Assembly (NCBI GenBank): GCA_024280945.1
Contig: JAMXLO010000101.1
Coordinates: 1-46,847, forward strand
Length of the DNA stretch: 46,847 nucleotides
Direction: 5' to 3'
Source: Acetobacteraceae bacterium
GTDB taxonomy: Bacteria > Pseudomonadota > Alphaproteobacteria > Acetobacterales > Acetobacteraceae
Shown one piece after another: positions 34,737-44,862 of this stretch. The notes under the pieces are model-generated. The model worked only from the letters and a program-made list of their open reading frames with translations, ran no database searches and was not told the DNA's origin. A program made the position numbers and the translations under genes. Position 1 is the first letter of the stretch. The number at the start of each line of letters is the position of its first letter.

Positions 34737-37700
34737 TCAGCGATGCAACCAGATCCGGAGCGCCGACAGCAGCTGCTCGATGTTCACCGGCTTGGCCAGA
34801 TAATCGGAAGCGCCGGCTTCCAGGCACTTCTCTCGGTCGCCCTTCATTGCCTTGGCGGTCAACGCTATGATCGGCAAACGACGGAATGCCGAATTGGCAC
34901 GAATAACCTCCATCGTTTCGTAGCCATCCATCTCTGGCATCATGATGTCCATCAGCACAATGGCGACACCAGGGGTAGATTCCAGTACCTGGATTGCCTC
35001 GGCGCCAGTGGTCGCCGTTAGCACATCCATGCCACGCCGTTCCAGCACCGAACTGAGCACAAAGATGTTGCGGGCATCGTCATCGACTAGAAGTACCTTC
35101 TGCCCGACCAGGATTTCATCAGAGCTGTGCAGCCTCTCCAGCATCCGCTGCTTGTCGTGGGGCAGGTCGGACACCACGCGATGCAGGAACAACGCCGTCT
35201 CGTCGAGCAGACGCTCGGGCGACTCAACGCCCTTGACCACCACACTCCGAGCCATGGTGTGGAGCCTCGCGTCTTCGTCTGGTGACAGCTCACGACCTGT
35301 GAACACGACGACGGGGACATTGGCCAGGTCGTCGTCATCGCGGATACGCTCCAGCACCTCGAAGCCGGACATATCGGGCAACCGCAGGTCGAGCACCACA
35401 CAATCCGCCGGCATCTCATGCAGTTTGGCGATCGCCTCCCCTCCTGTTCCCACCGAGACGATGTCTATGTCGTCGTGCCCCAGTAGTTCCGTGATCGACA
35501 GGCGTTCGGCTGCGTTGTCCTCCACGATCAGCAGCTTCTTGCGGCGCGGCTTCACATACTCGGTTATCTTCCCGAGTGCCTCCTGGAGACCTTCGGTGGT
35601 CGTCGGCTTGGTCATGAACGAGAAGGCGCCGCGCGCCAAACCATGCTGGCGATCCTCGTCCAGCGTCACGATTTGGACCGGGATGTGACGCGTCGCCGGG
35701 TTCTGCTTCAGTTGGCTCAGTACTGTCCAACCCAGCATGTCGGGCAGGAACACGTCCAGTGAAACCGCTGTCGGTCGATACTCGCGCGCAAGCGTCAGGG
35801 CATCTGCCCCCCGCAAGGCGACCAGCACCTTCAGTCCGTGATCGTGTGCCAGATCGACCAGGGCGCGCGCGTAGTGCGGATCATCTTCCACGATCAGCAG
35901 CACCGTGTCGCCCTGTTCGATTGCATGACGATCATCCGTAACCGGTTCCAATGGACGCTCAATCAGCCGTACAGGGGTTGGCAGCGCTGTCTCCACGCGA
36001 GGGATCGAATGGACTGTGCCTCCACGGTTTGTGATAGCGGGACCGATATAGGCCAGCGGCAGATACAACGTGAACGTACTGCCGACACCTGGCTTGCTGC
36101 GGAGTTGGATTTCGCCGCCCAACAGGTGGGACAGTTCGCGGCTGATGGCAAGACCCAACCCCGTGCCACCGTACTTGCGGCTGGTGGAGGCATCAGCCTG
36201 CTGAAACGCTTCGAAGATGATGCGCTGCTTTTCGGGAGGAATGCCGATACCCGTATCGCTGACCTCGAACGCCACCACGGTTGGCGCATGATCGAGCACC
36301 GGGTGCCCCACCGTCCAGCCGTCGGTCACCGCATTGATGCTGAGCTGCACACCACCATGCTCGGTAAATTTGAACGCGTTGGACAGCAGGTTCTTGAGGA
36401 CCTGCTGCAGTCGCTTGTTATCGGTGGTGATTGCTCGAAGCGCTGGATCGACCTGGACACTGAATGAAAGGTTGCGGCTTTCCGCCTCATGCTGGAACGG
36501 CCGGGTCACAGTATCCTGCAAGCCCGGCACGAGAATCTCCTCAGCGTCCACCGACATCGTGCCGGATTCAATCTTCGACAGGTCCAGGATGTCACTGATC
36601 AGGTTCAGCAAATCGGTGCCAGCCCCGTGGATAGTGCGGGCAAACTCGGTCTGGCGTCCCGTAAGATTGCCGTCCGGATTGTCGGCGAGCTGTTGGCCGA
36701 GGATGAGAATGGAATTCAGCGGCGTGCGCAACTCATGCGACATATTCGCCAGGAACTCGGACTTGTACTTTGACGTCAATGCAAGCTCAGCCGCCTGCTC
36801 CTCCAGCGCGCGGCGTGCCTGCTCAATTTCTTGGTTCTTGCGCTCCACCTCGACATTCTGCTCCGCCAGCTGCTGCGCCTTCTGTTCCAACTGCTCGTTG
36901 GTCTGTTGCAGTTCGCGTTGACGTGTCTGTAGTTCGGCAGCGAGCTGTTGCGACTGTTCGAGCAGCGCCTCGGTTTGCATCGTCGCCTCTATCGAATTGA
37001 GAACGATACCGATGCCTGCGGTGAGCTGTTCAAGGAAGGAAATCTGTAGCTCAGTAAATGACCCGACCGAACCCAGTTCGATCACCGCCTTCACCTGACC
37101 TTCGTAGAGCACGGGCAGCACGACGACGTTGTTCGGTGTCGTCCTGAACAGGCCAGAGCGGATCGGTGCGGCATTAACCGGCAAACTGGTGACCAGCATG
37201 CGGCGGCCATCAATTGCACACTGGCCGATCAGTCCTTGTCCCATCCGCAGGCTGTCGACGTGGCCAGCAATGGCATCATCAGCGTAGGTGGCAAGCAGCG
37301 TAAGGCTGGGGTGACCTTCCTGATCGACGCGATAGATCACACCATTCTGCGCCTCGACCAGGGGCGCGAGTTCCGACAGAAGCATCCTTCCCACGGTGGC
37401 CAGATCGCGTTGGCCCTGAAGCATATTGGTGAACCGCGCAAGGTTGGTCTTCAGCCAGTCCTGTTCGGTATTGCGGTCAGTGGTGAGCCGCAGGTTGCCG
37501 ATCATAGTATTGATGTTGTCCTTCAGTTCCGCGACCTCGCCGCGTGCCTCGACCTGGATGGAGCGGGTCAGGTCACCCTTGGTGACCGCCGTGGCAACTT
37601 CGGCGATGGCACGCACCTGGGTTGTCAGGTTGGCCGCGAGCAGGTTCACGTTGCCGGTCAGGTCTTTCCAGGTACCGGTCGCGCCGGGCACGTTCGCCTG

Positions 37701-40700
37701 ACCCCCTAACCGCCCTTCCACACCAACTTCGCGCGCGACAGTGGTCACCTCGTCTGCAAAGGTGGCGAGAGTATTGGTCATGTTATTGATGGTCTCGGCG
37801 AGTGCCGCAACCTCGCCCTTCGACGCCATGGTCAGGTTTTGCTTCAGATCGCCGTTGGCCACAGCAGTGACAACCTTGACGATACCGCGCACCTGTTCAG
37901 TGAGGTTGGCGGCCATGACGTTCACGGTGTCAGTGAGGTCTTTCCACGTCCCGGCGACGCCCGGCACTGCCGCCTGGCCACCGAGCTTGCCGTCGGTGCC
38001 CACTTCGCGCGCAACGCGCGTCACCTCGGAGGCAAAGGCGTTCAGCTGGTCAACCATCGTGTTGATGGTATTTTTCAGCTCGAGAATTTCGCCTTTTACG
38101 TCCACAGTGATCTTGCGGGAAAGGTCGCCGCGGGCAACTGCGGTAGTAACCTCAGCGATGTTGCGTACTTGCGTTGATAGGTTCGCCGCCAGCAGGTTGA
38201 CGTTGTCGGTCAGATCCTTCCATGTGCCGCCAACGCCTGGCACCACGGCCTGACCACCAAGCCGCCCTTCGGTGCCGACCTCGCGCGCAACGCGCGTCAC
38301 TTCGCCGGCGAAGGATCGGAGCTGATCCACCATTGTGTTCAGCGTTTCCTTCAGCAGCAGGATCTCACCGCGCACATCGACAGTGATCTTCTTCGACAGA
38401 TCACCGCTGGCAATGGCTGTTGCCACTTCAGCAATATTACGCACCTGGCCAGTCAGGTTCGAAGCCATGAAGTTGACGTTGTCAGTCAGATCCTTCCACG
38501 TGCCTGCTACCCCCGGGACCGCTGCCTGACCGCCGAGCTTCCCTTCGGTGCCCACTTCGCGCGCCACGCGGGTCACCTCGGAGGCGAATGCATTTAGCTG
38601 ATCGACCATCGTGTTGATGGTGTTTTTCAGCTCAAGGATTTCGCCCTTCACATCGACAGTGATCTTGCGTCCCAAATCGCCACGCGCCACGGCTGTGGTC
38701 ACCTCGGCGATATTGCGCACCTGCGCGGTCAGGTTGCCCGCCATGAAGTTCACACTGTCCGTCAGGTCCTTCCACGTGCCCGCCACGCCTGGCACATTCG
38801 CCTGGCCGCCAAGCTTGCCTTCCGTTCCGACCTCGCGCGCCACGCGGGTCACTTCTCCGGCGAAGCGGTTAAGCTGATCGACCATCGTGTTCAGCGTTTC
38901 CTTCAGCTGAAGGATCTCACCGCGCACATCGACGGTGATCTTGCGCGACAGGTCACCATTGGCGATCGCCGTTGCGACCCCGGCGATGTTCCGCACCTGG
39001 CCAGTCAGGTTCGACGCCATCGAGTTCACGTTGTCGGTCAGGTCCTTCCACGTGCCGGCGACGCCTGGCACGTTCGCCTGCCCGCCCAGTCTCCCTTCGG
39101 TGCCGACCTCGCGCGCCACGCGGGTCACTTCACCGGCAAACGCGTTGAGCTGATCGACCATCGTGTTGATGGTTTCCTTCAGTTGCAGGATCTCGCCTGA
39201 CACGTTCACCGTGATCTTCTTCGACAGATCCCCCTGTGCAACCGCTGTCGCAACTTCCGCGATGTTGCGCACTTGTCCGGTCAGGTTGGACGCCATCGAA
39301 TTCACACTGTCGGTCAAATCCTTCCACGTACCGGCAACGCCCGAGACCTGTGCCTGGCCGCCCAGTCGACCTTCTGTACCGACTTCGCGCGCGACGCGCG
39401 TCACCTCACCGGCGAAGCGGTTCAGTTGATCGACCGTCGTATTGATTGTTTCCTTCAGCTGAAGGATCTCGCCCGACACGTTCACCGTGATCTTTTTTGA
39501 TAAGTCCCCATTGGCAATGGCGGTGGAGACCTCGGCAATGTTACGTACCTGCGCCGTCAGGTTGGACGCCATCGAGTTCACTGATTCGGTCAGGTCCTTC
39601 CAAGTGCCCGCCACTCCCAGCACGTTTGCCTGCCCGCCCAGGCGACCTTCGGTGCCCACCTCGCGGGCCACGCGTGTTACTTCGCCGGCGAAGGCATTGA
39701 GCTGATCGACCATCGTGTTGATGGTCTCCTTCAACTGCAAAATTTCGCCTGACACATTGACTGTGATCTTCTTCGAGAGGTCACCGCCGGCAATGGCGGT
39801 GGCCACCTCGGCGATGTTACGAACTTGCGCGGTGAGATTCTCCGCCATCGAGTTAACGTTGTCCGTCAGGTCCTTCCAGGTACCACCAACTCCGGGCACC
39901 ACCGCCTGGCCGCCAAGCTTGCCATCGGTGCCGACCTCGCGTGCCACGCGCGTCACCTCCGAGGTGAACGCATTGAGCTGATCGACCATCGTGTTGAAGG
40001 TGTCCTTCAGTTCCAGGATTTCACCGCGCACGTCCACCGTGATCTTGCGCGACAGATCGCCGCGCGCCACCGCAGTCGTCACCTGGGCGATGTTGCGCAC
40101 CTGATCGGTCAGATTGCCGCACATCGCGTTCACGCTGTCCGTTAGATCTTTCCAGGTCCCGGCGACACCCGGCACCACCGCCTGCCCACCCAATTTGCCT
40201 TCTGTGCCAACCTCCCGCGCGACCCGGGTCACCTCGGACGCAAAGGAACGCAGCTGATCCACCATCGTGTTGATGGCTTCCTTGAGCTGAAGGATCTCGC
40301 CCCGCACATCCACGGTGATCTTCTTGGACAGATCACCATTGGCGACGGCGATCGTCACATCGGCGATGTTGCGCACCTGGGCCGTCAGGTTCGACGCCAT
40401 CGAGTTGACGCTCTCGGTGAGATCCTTCCACACCCCCGTCACCTCACGAACCTGTGCCTGGCCGCCGAGTTTACCGTCTGTGCCGACTTCGCGTGCAACG
40501 CGAGTTACCTCGGAGGTGAACACGGAAAGCTGCTTGATCATCGTGTTGACGATTGTAGCCGATCGCAGGAACTCGCCCTGCAGTGGCCGGCCATCCACAT
40601 CAAGCCGCACAGTCTGCAACAGGTCACCCTGCGCCACGGCAGTGATGGCGTGGGTCACCGCCGCTGTCGGCCAGAGCAGATCGTCGATCAGATCGTTGAT

Positions 40701-41048
40701 CGATGACTCCATCCCCGCCCATGCGCCCGACTGGACCCCAAATTTAACCCGGCTGCGCGTCTTACCTTCGCGCCCGACAACCTGGCCGACATGGGCCAGT
40801 TCCGATGCCATGCGCTGGTTGGCGGCAATAATTTCATTGAAGGTATCTGCGATCTTTCCCTCCAGGCCGGTGCGATCGCTCGGCAGACGCACGGAGAAGT
40901 CACCGATCCGCATCGCCTGCAAGGCGTGCAGCAACTCATGCATGCCGTCGGCAAGACCGTTCGATCGGCCATCGCCCTCGATCGCCAGGCTGGGATCCTG
41001 GCTCCGGCGATTGATCACAGGAGGGCCGAGTTGCGTCTGATCGTTCAT
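34737..41048 (-). CDS. giant poly-HAMP hybrid histidine kinase with three receiver domains
   Basis: A 2103-residue soluble signalling protein without membrane helices. Residues 40-224 hold two divergent HAMP-like units and 225-1144 ten consecutive 92-residue units, each roughly a HAMP pair (for example [12 protein letters not shown], then [20 protein letters not shown]). A half unit ends near 1187. A GAF-like domain (about 1205-1350), a coiled-coil (1360-1425), HisKA with H1438 ([13 protein letters not shown]), ATPase (N1557, [17 protein letters not shown]) and three receivers with D1765, D1887 and D2034 follow. The layout resembles fungal group III Nik1/Os-1-type kinases and related bacterial poly-HAMP kinases, which sense osmotic or envelope stress. 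AGGAG precedes the ATG. The REC-HK-REC gene lies just downstream. Confidence 0.9.
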   Translation of the reverse strand: MNDQTQLGPPVINRRSQDPSLAIEGDGRSNGLADGMHELLHALQAMRIGDFSVRLPSDRTGLEGKIADTFNEIIAANQRMASELAHVGQVVGREGKTRSRVKFGVQSGAWAGMESSINDLIDDLLWPTAAVTHAITAVAQGDLLQTVRLDVDGRPLQGEFLRSATIVNTMIKQLSVFTSEVTRVAREVGTDGKLGGQAQVREVTGVWKDLTESVNSMASNLTAQVRNIADVTIAVANGDLSKKITVDVRGEILQLKEAINTMVDQLRSFASEVTRVAREVGTEGKLGGQAVVPGVAGTWKDLTDSVNAMCGNLTDQVRNIAQVTTAVARGDLSRKITVDVRGEILELKDTFNTMVDQLNAFTSEVTRVAREVGTDGKLGGQAVVPGVGGTWKDLTDNVNSMAENLTAQVRNIAEVATAIAGGDLSKKITVNVSGEILQLKETINTMVDQLNAFAGEVTRVAREVGTEGRLGGQANVLGVAGTWKDLTESVNSMASNLTAQVRNIAEVSTAIANGDLSKKITVNVSGEILQLKETINTTVDQLNRFAGEVTRVAREVGTEGRLGGQAQVSGVAGTWKDLTDSVNSMASNLTGQVRNIAEVATAVAQGDLSKKITVNVSGEILQLKETINTMVDQLNAFAGEVTRVAREVGTEGRLGGQANVPGVAGTWKDLTDNVNSMASNLTGQVRNIAGVATAIANGDLSRKITVDVRGEILQLKETLNTMVDQLNRFAGEVTRVAREVGTEGKLGGQANVPGVAGTWKDLTDSVNFMAGNLTAQVRNIAEVTTAVARGDLGRKITVDVKGEILELKNTINTMVDQLNAFASEVTRVAREVGTEGKLGGQAAVPGVAGTWKDLTDNVNFMASNLTGQVRNIAEVATAIASGDLSKKITVDVRGEILLLKETLNTMVDQLRSFAGEVTRVAREVGTEGRLGGQAVVPGVGGTWKDLTDNVNLLAANLSTQVRNIAEVTTAVARGDLSRKITVDVKGEILELKNTINTMVDQLNAFASEVTRVAREVGTDGKLGGQAAVPGVAGTWKDLTDTVNVMAANLTEQVRGIVKVVTAVANGDLKQNLTMASKGEVAALAETINNMTNTLATFADEVTTVAREVGVEGRLGGQANVPGATGTWKDLTGNVNLLAANLTTQVRAIAEVATAVTKGDLTRSIQVEARGEVAELKDNINTMIGNLRLTTDRNTEQDWLKTNLARFTNMLQGQRDLATVGRMLLSELAPLVEAQNGVIYRVDQEGHPSLTLLATYADDAIAGHVDSLRMGQGLIGQCAIDGRRMLVTSLPVNAAPIRSGLFRTTPNNVVVLPVLYEGQVKAVIELGSVGSFTELQISFLEQLTAGIGIVLNSIEATMQTEALLEQSQQLAAELQTRQRELQQTNEQLEQKAQQLAEQNVEVERKNQEIEQARRALEEQAAELALTSKYKSEFLANMSHELRTPLNSILILGQQLADNPDGNLTGRQTEFARTIHGAGTDLLNLISDILDLSKIESGTMSVDAEEILVPGLQDTVTRPFQHEAESRNLSFSVQVDPALRAITTDNKRLQQVLKNLLSNAFKFTEHGGVQLSINAVTDGWTVGHPVLDHAPTVVAFEVSDTGIGIPPEKQRIIFEAFQQADASTSRKYGGTGLGLAISRELSHLLGGEIQLRSKPGVGSTFTLYLPLAYIGPAITNRGGTVHSIPRVETALPTPVRLIERPLEPVTDDRHAIEQGDTVLLIVEDDPHYARALVDLAHDHGLKVLVALRGADALTLAREYRPTAVSLDVFLPDMLGWTVLSQLKQNPATRHIPVQIVTLDEDRQHGLARGAFSFMTKPTTTEGLQEALGKITEYVKPRRKKLLIVEDNAAERLSITELLGHDDIDIVSVGTGGEAIAKLHEMPADCVVLDLRLPDMSGFEVLERIRDDDDLANVPVVVFTGRELSPDEDARLHTMARSVVVKGVESPERLLDETALFLHRVVSDLPHDKQRMLERLHSSDEILVGQKVLLVDDDARNIFVLSSVLERRGMDVLTATTGAEAIQVLESTPGVAIVLMDIMMPEMDGYETMEVIRANSAFRRLPIIALTAKAMKGDREKCLEAGASDYLAKPVNIEQLLSALRIWLHR
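37617..40376 (-). repeat. ten tandem 276-bp coding repeats (92-residue HAMP units)
   Basis: Ten units of exactly 276 bp follow without spacers inside the giant kinase gene (units begin at 40376, 40100, 39824, 39548, 39272, 38996, 38720, 38444, 38168 and 37892, reading minus). Each starts with VRNIA(E/Q/D)V-type residues, contains a GEIL(Q/E)LK and [10 protein letters not shown] core and ends with a TWKDLT...NL(T/S)xQ stretch. Unit 10 is the most diverged. A further half unit runs to about 37488. Such near-identical DNA is prone to unequal recombination and to assembly collapse. Confidence 0.95.
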
Positions 41049-41264
41049 GGGATGCTCCTGGTCGGCTGCTCTGGGCTGAGCGGTCAGCCGCCCGTGGCGG
41101 GGTTGGACGCACCGATGTTCGTGCGTAACTTTATGATCCGTCAGTTACAACTCCACGTACAGACCATGGGGGCACAACTTCGTGAACGGGTCACGGAACG
41201 GAAACGTATCGCGTGTGCGTCAACGTCTTCAACGCGGCAGTCTATGCTGCAGCCACTATCGCCT
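41049..41264. other. 216-bp upstream region of the poly-HAMP kinase, no gene seen
   Basis: This gap lies between the DUF2147 stop and the kinase start, both on the minus strand. It holds AGGAG before the kinase ATG and an inverted repeat GTAACT/AGTTAC (41125-41130 and 41143-41148, 12-base spacer). I see no coding sequence or classical -35/-10 pair that I would rely on. Confidence 0.35.
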
Positions 41265-41777
41265 TTAAGTCAGCAGACGCATCGGGTGAAAAGCCTGCAT
41301 TGCCAATTTCCCGGGCCTATCCGACGGCACCATACGGCAATCCGCCGTGACCCCGCCGCCATACCTCGTCCAGATCTGCGTCTGTCCGAGCAGCGGAACC
41401 AGCACGTATCCGCGCAGATGCAATCGTCCGCGATCGTCAACCGTCAGTCTGGCGTTGTAGGTCTGGCCGTCCTCTGGGTTGGTGATCTGACCGGTCCACT
41501 CGCCGCGATCACTCTCGGCGAGGCCCCGGACAATTTGCAGGCCGCAGCGTGAATTGCCGTTCGCGTCCTTGGGCAAAGGATTGCCGGAAGCCGCCGCAGC
41601 CAAGCCAATAATCCGCCCACAATACAGCAAACCGCACGGCCCGATGTCGATAACGCCGCCGCCATCCTGGGTCAGCCAGGCGCCTTCGATCGGTACCGCC
41701 GATCTTCCCACTCCGGGTGCGAGCGGTGCCAGCAGCGCGACCGTGGCCATGAGCTTGATTACAAGTGTGAACCGCAT
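41265..41777 (-). CDS. DUF2147 secreted protein
   Basis: A 170-residue protein with an N-terminal signal peptide (VIKLMATVALLAPLAPGVGR, cleaved after a small residue). The DUF2147 domain carries IEGAWLTQDGGGVIDIGPCG, the NPEDGQTYNARLTVDDRGRL region, and RGYVLVPLLGQTQIWTR. DUF2147 proteins are periplasmic or envelope-located with unknown function. The cysteines at GPCGLLYCG and SRCGLQ, plus one near the C-terminus, may form disulfides. It lies 50 bases after the VOC gene on the minus strand. The function remains unknown. Confidence 0.85.
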   Translation of the reverse strand: MRFTLVIKLMATVALLAPLAPGVGRSAVPIEGAWLTQDGGGVIDIGPCGLLYCGRIIGLAAAASGNPLPKDANGNSRCGLQIVRGLAESDRGEWTGQITNPEDGQTYNARLTVDDRGRLHLRGYVLVPLLGQTQIWTRYGGGVTADCRMVPSDRPGKLAMQAFHPMRLLT

Positions 41778-41827
41778 TGGCCACGTGTCGCGCCGGGACG
41801 CGGCACCCGGGTCAGCTTTTCAATCAA

Positions 41828-42367
41828 TCATTCGGCGGCCACGGCTGGCTCTTTCGCCCGCATCGACGCAATCTTTGCCTGGGCGCGTGCACGCCGCTCA
41901 TCGAACTTCGCCAGCCGGCGCTGGGGGTTGGGATGCACGACGTTGTCATCCGACCCTGGGTTCTTCTGCGAGCCGGCCCAGCCGTGGGCGGCGATATCGA
42001 AGATGATGCCGCTGAGGTCGGTATGCTTCACCTCGTAGCCATCCGGGTTGTTGGGATCGCCCATGATCCAGGTGGCGCCGGCATTGCGCGCGATCTTGCC
42101 CTGCTCAACGACGTCGTCGACCCAAAAGCCGATGTGATGGATGCCGACGAAGTCCTTGCCCGTGCCCTGCGAGGCCTCGTCGCTCTTGAAGTGCAGGATG
42201 GCGAGATTGACGATGCCATCCGTCAGGAAAACGCCTTCGGCCAACGGGCCGTCGAGCTCGGTGACCTCCTGCAGACCCACAGCCTGCTTGTAGAATTCAG
42301 CGGTTTCCCAGGGGTCTTCGACACTGAGTGCGACGTGGCGGATGCGACCTTTGGTCTGCGCGGTCAT
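41828..42367 (-). CDS. VOC-family (glyoxalase/dioxygenase-like) protein
   Basis: A 179-residue protein of the vicinal oxygen chelate superfamily with paired beta-alpha-beta-beta-beta motifs: RIRHVALSVEDPWETAEFYK at the start and DFVGIHHIGFWVDDVVEQGK near residue 80. H11 and H77/H78 with later acidic residues are the expected metal ligands. The last 40 residues (NPQRRLAKFDERRARAQAKI) form an unusual charged helical extension. The ATG at 42367 is fixed by GGGAGGAG just upstream; the frame is open much further, into ccmI, without homology. Substrate unknown. Confidence 0.88.
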   Translation of the reverse strand: MTAQTKGRIRHVALSVEDPWETAEFYKQAVGLQEVTELDGPLAEGVFLTDGIVNLAILHFKSDEASQGTGKDFVGIHHIGFWVDDVVEQGKIARNAGATWIMGDPNNPDGYEVKHTDLSGIIFDIAAHGWAGSQKNPGSDDNVVHPNPQRRLAKFDERRARAQAKIASMRAKEPAVAAE

Positions 42368-42491
42368 GGACTCCTCCCTCTGCAGGTGATTGCCAGCGAC
42401 GGAGCGTAGCGGTAACCCCTGCACAAATCGAGACAGCCCCCCTGGGTGGCGCTCCGGGGAGCGACTGTGCCGGCCGGCGCAGTGGCCGATG

Positions 42492-43871
42492 TCAAGGTTG
42501 CCTGGTGCCATCGAGCGTATCGAGTGCCTTCTTGACCAAAGCTGCGTCCGCGCTGTCAGCGGGAAGTTTGCCGAGCAGCCTGGTCCAGTTGCGCTTCGCA
42601 TCATCCACATGGCCGGCGCGCAGCGCCTCGAGGCCGAGATACCACAGCACCTGCGGCTGATCCGGTCGCTCCGCCTCGACCTGCCGCAGAAGCATGAGCG
42701 CCCGGGGTGGCAACGGGTCGCTTGGCGGCAACCCAGCCATCATCGCACCGAAGGTCAGCAGCTTTATTTCCACATCTTCGGGTCGCAGGCGCGCGGCGTG
42801 TTCAAAGGCGTCGACCGCCTTGGCGTTTTCCCGCAGCACCGAGTAGGAGCGCCCAAGCTGCAGCCAGCCTTCGAGATCGTCAGGCTGGCTTTGCAGGCGC
42901 GCCGCGAGCTGCGCCACCATCCCGCGGATCATCTCGTTGCGCTGTGCCTGGGGCAATTTCTCCGCGGCCGCTGCCTGTTCTTCCGTGGGACCTCGGGCCG
43001 ATGGCGCTGCTTTCGGCAGCGGCGGAGCAGCGATTTCGGCGGCCCTGGCGGCATCCGCGACGTTGCGTGCGATCACCTGGCGCATTGGCGCGTCATCGGG
43101 AAGATCGCCAGCAAGCGCCAGCCAGCCATCGATCGCCTTACGAACGTTGCCCGCCTGCTTATCGGCCAAAGCCGTGTAGTAGCGCGCCACATCGTTCTTC
43201 GGATCAGCAGCCAGCGCTTTGGTAAAGACATCGTGCGCTGCCGGCGGAACGATGCCACCGGCGGCCAGTACTTGCGTCTCGCCATAGCTTGCCAACACGT
43301 CGGGCGCAGTGGTGCCGAGATCGATGGCACGACGATAGGCTTCGCCCGCCTTCTGCCAGTTGCTCAGCAGGGATTCGGCACGCGCGTACAACAGCCAGCC
43401 CTGCGCGTTGTTCGGATCGCTCTTCAGCCGCTCCGCCAGCCGGGCAGCGGCCGTGCGGATATCGATACGGTCAGCATCAGCAACGCCCGCGCTGTTGGAG
43501 CGCGATGCGAACGGCACGTCGGGCAACGCCGGCGAACCCAACTGAAAGTATAGGCCCGCCGAGCCACAGACCAGCAGCATACAGATGCCGATGGCCAGCT
43601 TCGGATCGCGGTTCGCGTGTGCCGTCTGACCAAGCGCGTCCATCGTCACGCGCAGCAGCCGACGCTGAATCTCCAACCGTGCCGACTCCGCCTCAGCAGG
43701 GCTCAGCACCCCACGCGTCGCGTCACGCTCGACTTCGCGAAGCTGATCTCGATAAACCGCGCGATCGAACTGGCCGCGGTCGGCGACGGCCTCCGTACCG
43801 CGCAGCAGCGGCAGACATATCAATGCCAGCGTGACCAGCGCTGCGGCAGCCAGCACCAGCGGCAGCAGCAT
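42492..43871 (-). CDS. ccmI: cytochrome c maturation protein CcmI (TPR domain)
   Basis: A 459-residue inner-membrane chaperone that presents apocytochrome c to the haem ligation machinery. Two N-terminal membrane helices (LPLVLAAAALVTLALICLPL and LAIGICMLLVCGSAGLYF) flank a cytosolic loop. A long periplasmic TPR domain follows (SDPNNAQGWLLYARAESLLS, SQPDDLEGWLQLGRSYSVLR). The ATG at 43871 shares one base with the ccmH stop (TGATG). The frame is open to 44021, but that stretch lies inside ccmH. It is the last gene of ccmFGHI. Confidence 0.92.
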   Translation of the reverse strand: MLLPLVLAAAALVTLALICLPLLRGTEAVADRGQFDRAVYRDQLREVERDATRGVLSPAEAESARLEIQRRLLRVTMDALGQTAHANRDPKLAIGICMLLVCGSAGLYFQLGSPALPDVPFASRSNSAGVADADRIDIRTAAARLAERLKSDPNNAQGWLLYARAESLLSNWQKAGEAYRRAIDLGTTAPDVLASYGETQVLAAGGIVPPAAHDVFTKALAADPKNDVARYYTALADKQAGNVRKAIDGWLALAGDLPDDAPMRQVIARNVADAARAAEIAAPPLPKAAPSARGPTEEQAAAAEKLPQAQRNEMIRGMVAQLAARLQSQPDDLEGWLQLGRSYSVLRENAKAVDAFEHAARLRPEDVEIKLLTFGAMMAGLPPSDPLPPRALMLLRQVEAERPDQPQVLWYLGLEALRAGHVDDAKRNWTRLLGKLPADSADAALVKKALDTLDGTRQP

Positions 43872-44332
43872 CAGTGGTCCAGCTCGCGCAGCAGCGTATC
43901 GAGGCGACGTTGTTCGTCTTCGTTGAGCGGCGCGGTGTCGATCGTCGCAACGGGGCGGCGACGGAGCCAGATAGCCACACCCACGCATCCGATCAACAGC
44001 ATCGCCACCGGTCCGAACCACAGAAGATAGGTCGCTGGCTCGACCGGTGGGTTCAGCAGCACAAACTGTCCATAGCGATCGACGATGGCCTGACGAACCT
44101 GTGTGTCAGTGTCGCCCGCGAGCAGACGCTGGCGCACCAGCACGCGGATATCGTGTGCGAGGTCAGCGTTGGACTCATCGATCGATTCATTCTGGCAGAC
44201 CAGGCAGCGCAGCGTGGTGCTGATCGACCGCGCACGTGCCTCAAGCGCCGGATTGGACAGGCGTTCGCCAGGTTCCACGGCTGCGGCTTGCGATGCCAAC
44301 ACGAGCAGGACGCTCAGGACTATCGCTCTCAT
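43871..44332 (-). CDS. ccmH: cytochrome c maturation thiol oxidoreductase CcmH
   Basis: A 153-residue membrane-anchored periplasmic protein that handles reduced apocytochrome c cysteines. It has a signal sequence (AIVLSVLLVLASQAAA), the redox motif LRCLVCQNESIDES with C43 and C46, and a C-terminal membrane helix (ATYLLWFGPVAMLLIGCVGV). The length fits the short CcmH/CycL form, with the TPR part provided by a separate CcmI. Its start overlaps the ccmG stop by 4 bases and its stop overlaps ccmI by one base. Confidence 0.94.
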   Translation of the reverse strand: MRAIVLSVLLVLASQAAAVEPGERLSNPALEARARSISTTLRCLVCQNESIDESNADLAHDIRVLVRQRLLAGDTDTQVRQAIVDRYGQFVLLNPPVEPATYLLWFGPVAMLLIGCVGVAIWLRRRPVATIDTAPLNEDEQRRLDTLLRELDH

Positions 44333-44862
44333 GAGCGCTGCAGCGCCTTCAACAGAGGCAGCAGCTCCTTGTTCACCTCCTCCGCCGTCAGCGGGCCGAC
44401 GAAGCGCTTACGGATATGACCGCTGCTGTCGAGCACGTACGTCTCCGGCACACCGTAGACGCCGAAGTCCAGGCCTACGCTACCGTCGCGATCCACGCCG
44501 ATGGCGCGATATGGATCACCGAACTCTTGCAGCAATCTTCGTGCTGCCTCCGGCTTGTCCTTGTAATCGATGCCGTACAGCGGCACGTGCTCCTGCTCTG
44601 CCAGGCGCATCAACAGCGGATGTTCCTCGCGGCAGGGTAGGCACCAGGACGCGAAGAAATTGATTAGTATCGGCTGGCCCTTCAGCGCATCGCGGGCGAT
44701 GCCATCGCCGTTCAGACCGGGGAGCTGGAACGCCGGCGCTTCCTTGTCGATCAACGCCGAAGGAAGCTCCTGTGGATTGCGACCTGGACGTAGCGCGAGT
44801 GCGAAATAGACTGCCAGCACCAGGAACAGCAGCAATGGCAGGATGAAGAGCGCGCGACGCAT
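44329..44862 (-). CDS. ccmG: periplasmic thioredoxin-like CcmG/DsbE
   Basis: A 177-residue membrane-tethered thioredoxin that reduces apocytochrome c during maturation. One N-terminal helix (ALFILPLLLFLVLAVYFALA) anchors it, and the thioredoxin fold has the active site WCLPC (C74, C77) in NFFASWCLPCREEHP, with GVPETYVLD as the cis-proline region. The ATG directly follows the ccmF stop with no gap, and its end overlaps ccmH by 4 bases. The length is typical for the family. Confidence 0.95.
   Translation of the reverse strand: MRRALFILPLLLFLVLAVYFALALRPGRNPQELPSALIDKEAPAFQLPGLNGDGIARDALKGQPILINFFASWCLPCREEHPLLMRLAEQEHVPLYGIDYKDKPEAARRLLQEFGDPYRAIGVDRDGSVGLDFGVYGVPETYVLDSSGHIRKRFVGPLTAEEVNKELLPLLKALQRS

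Noticed and set aside
37617-40376. Regular repeats considered as a CRISPR or other non-coding repeat array
   Set aside because: The 276-bp units keep one reading frame with conserved protein motifs and no spacers, so they are coding HAMP repeats.
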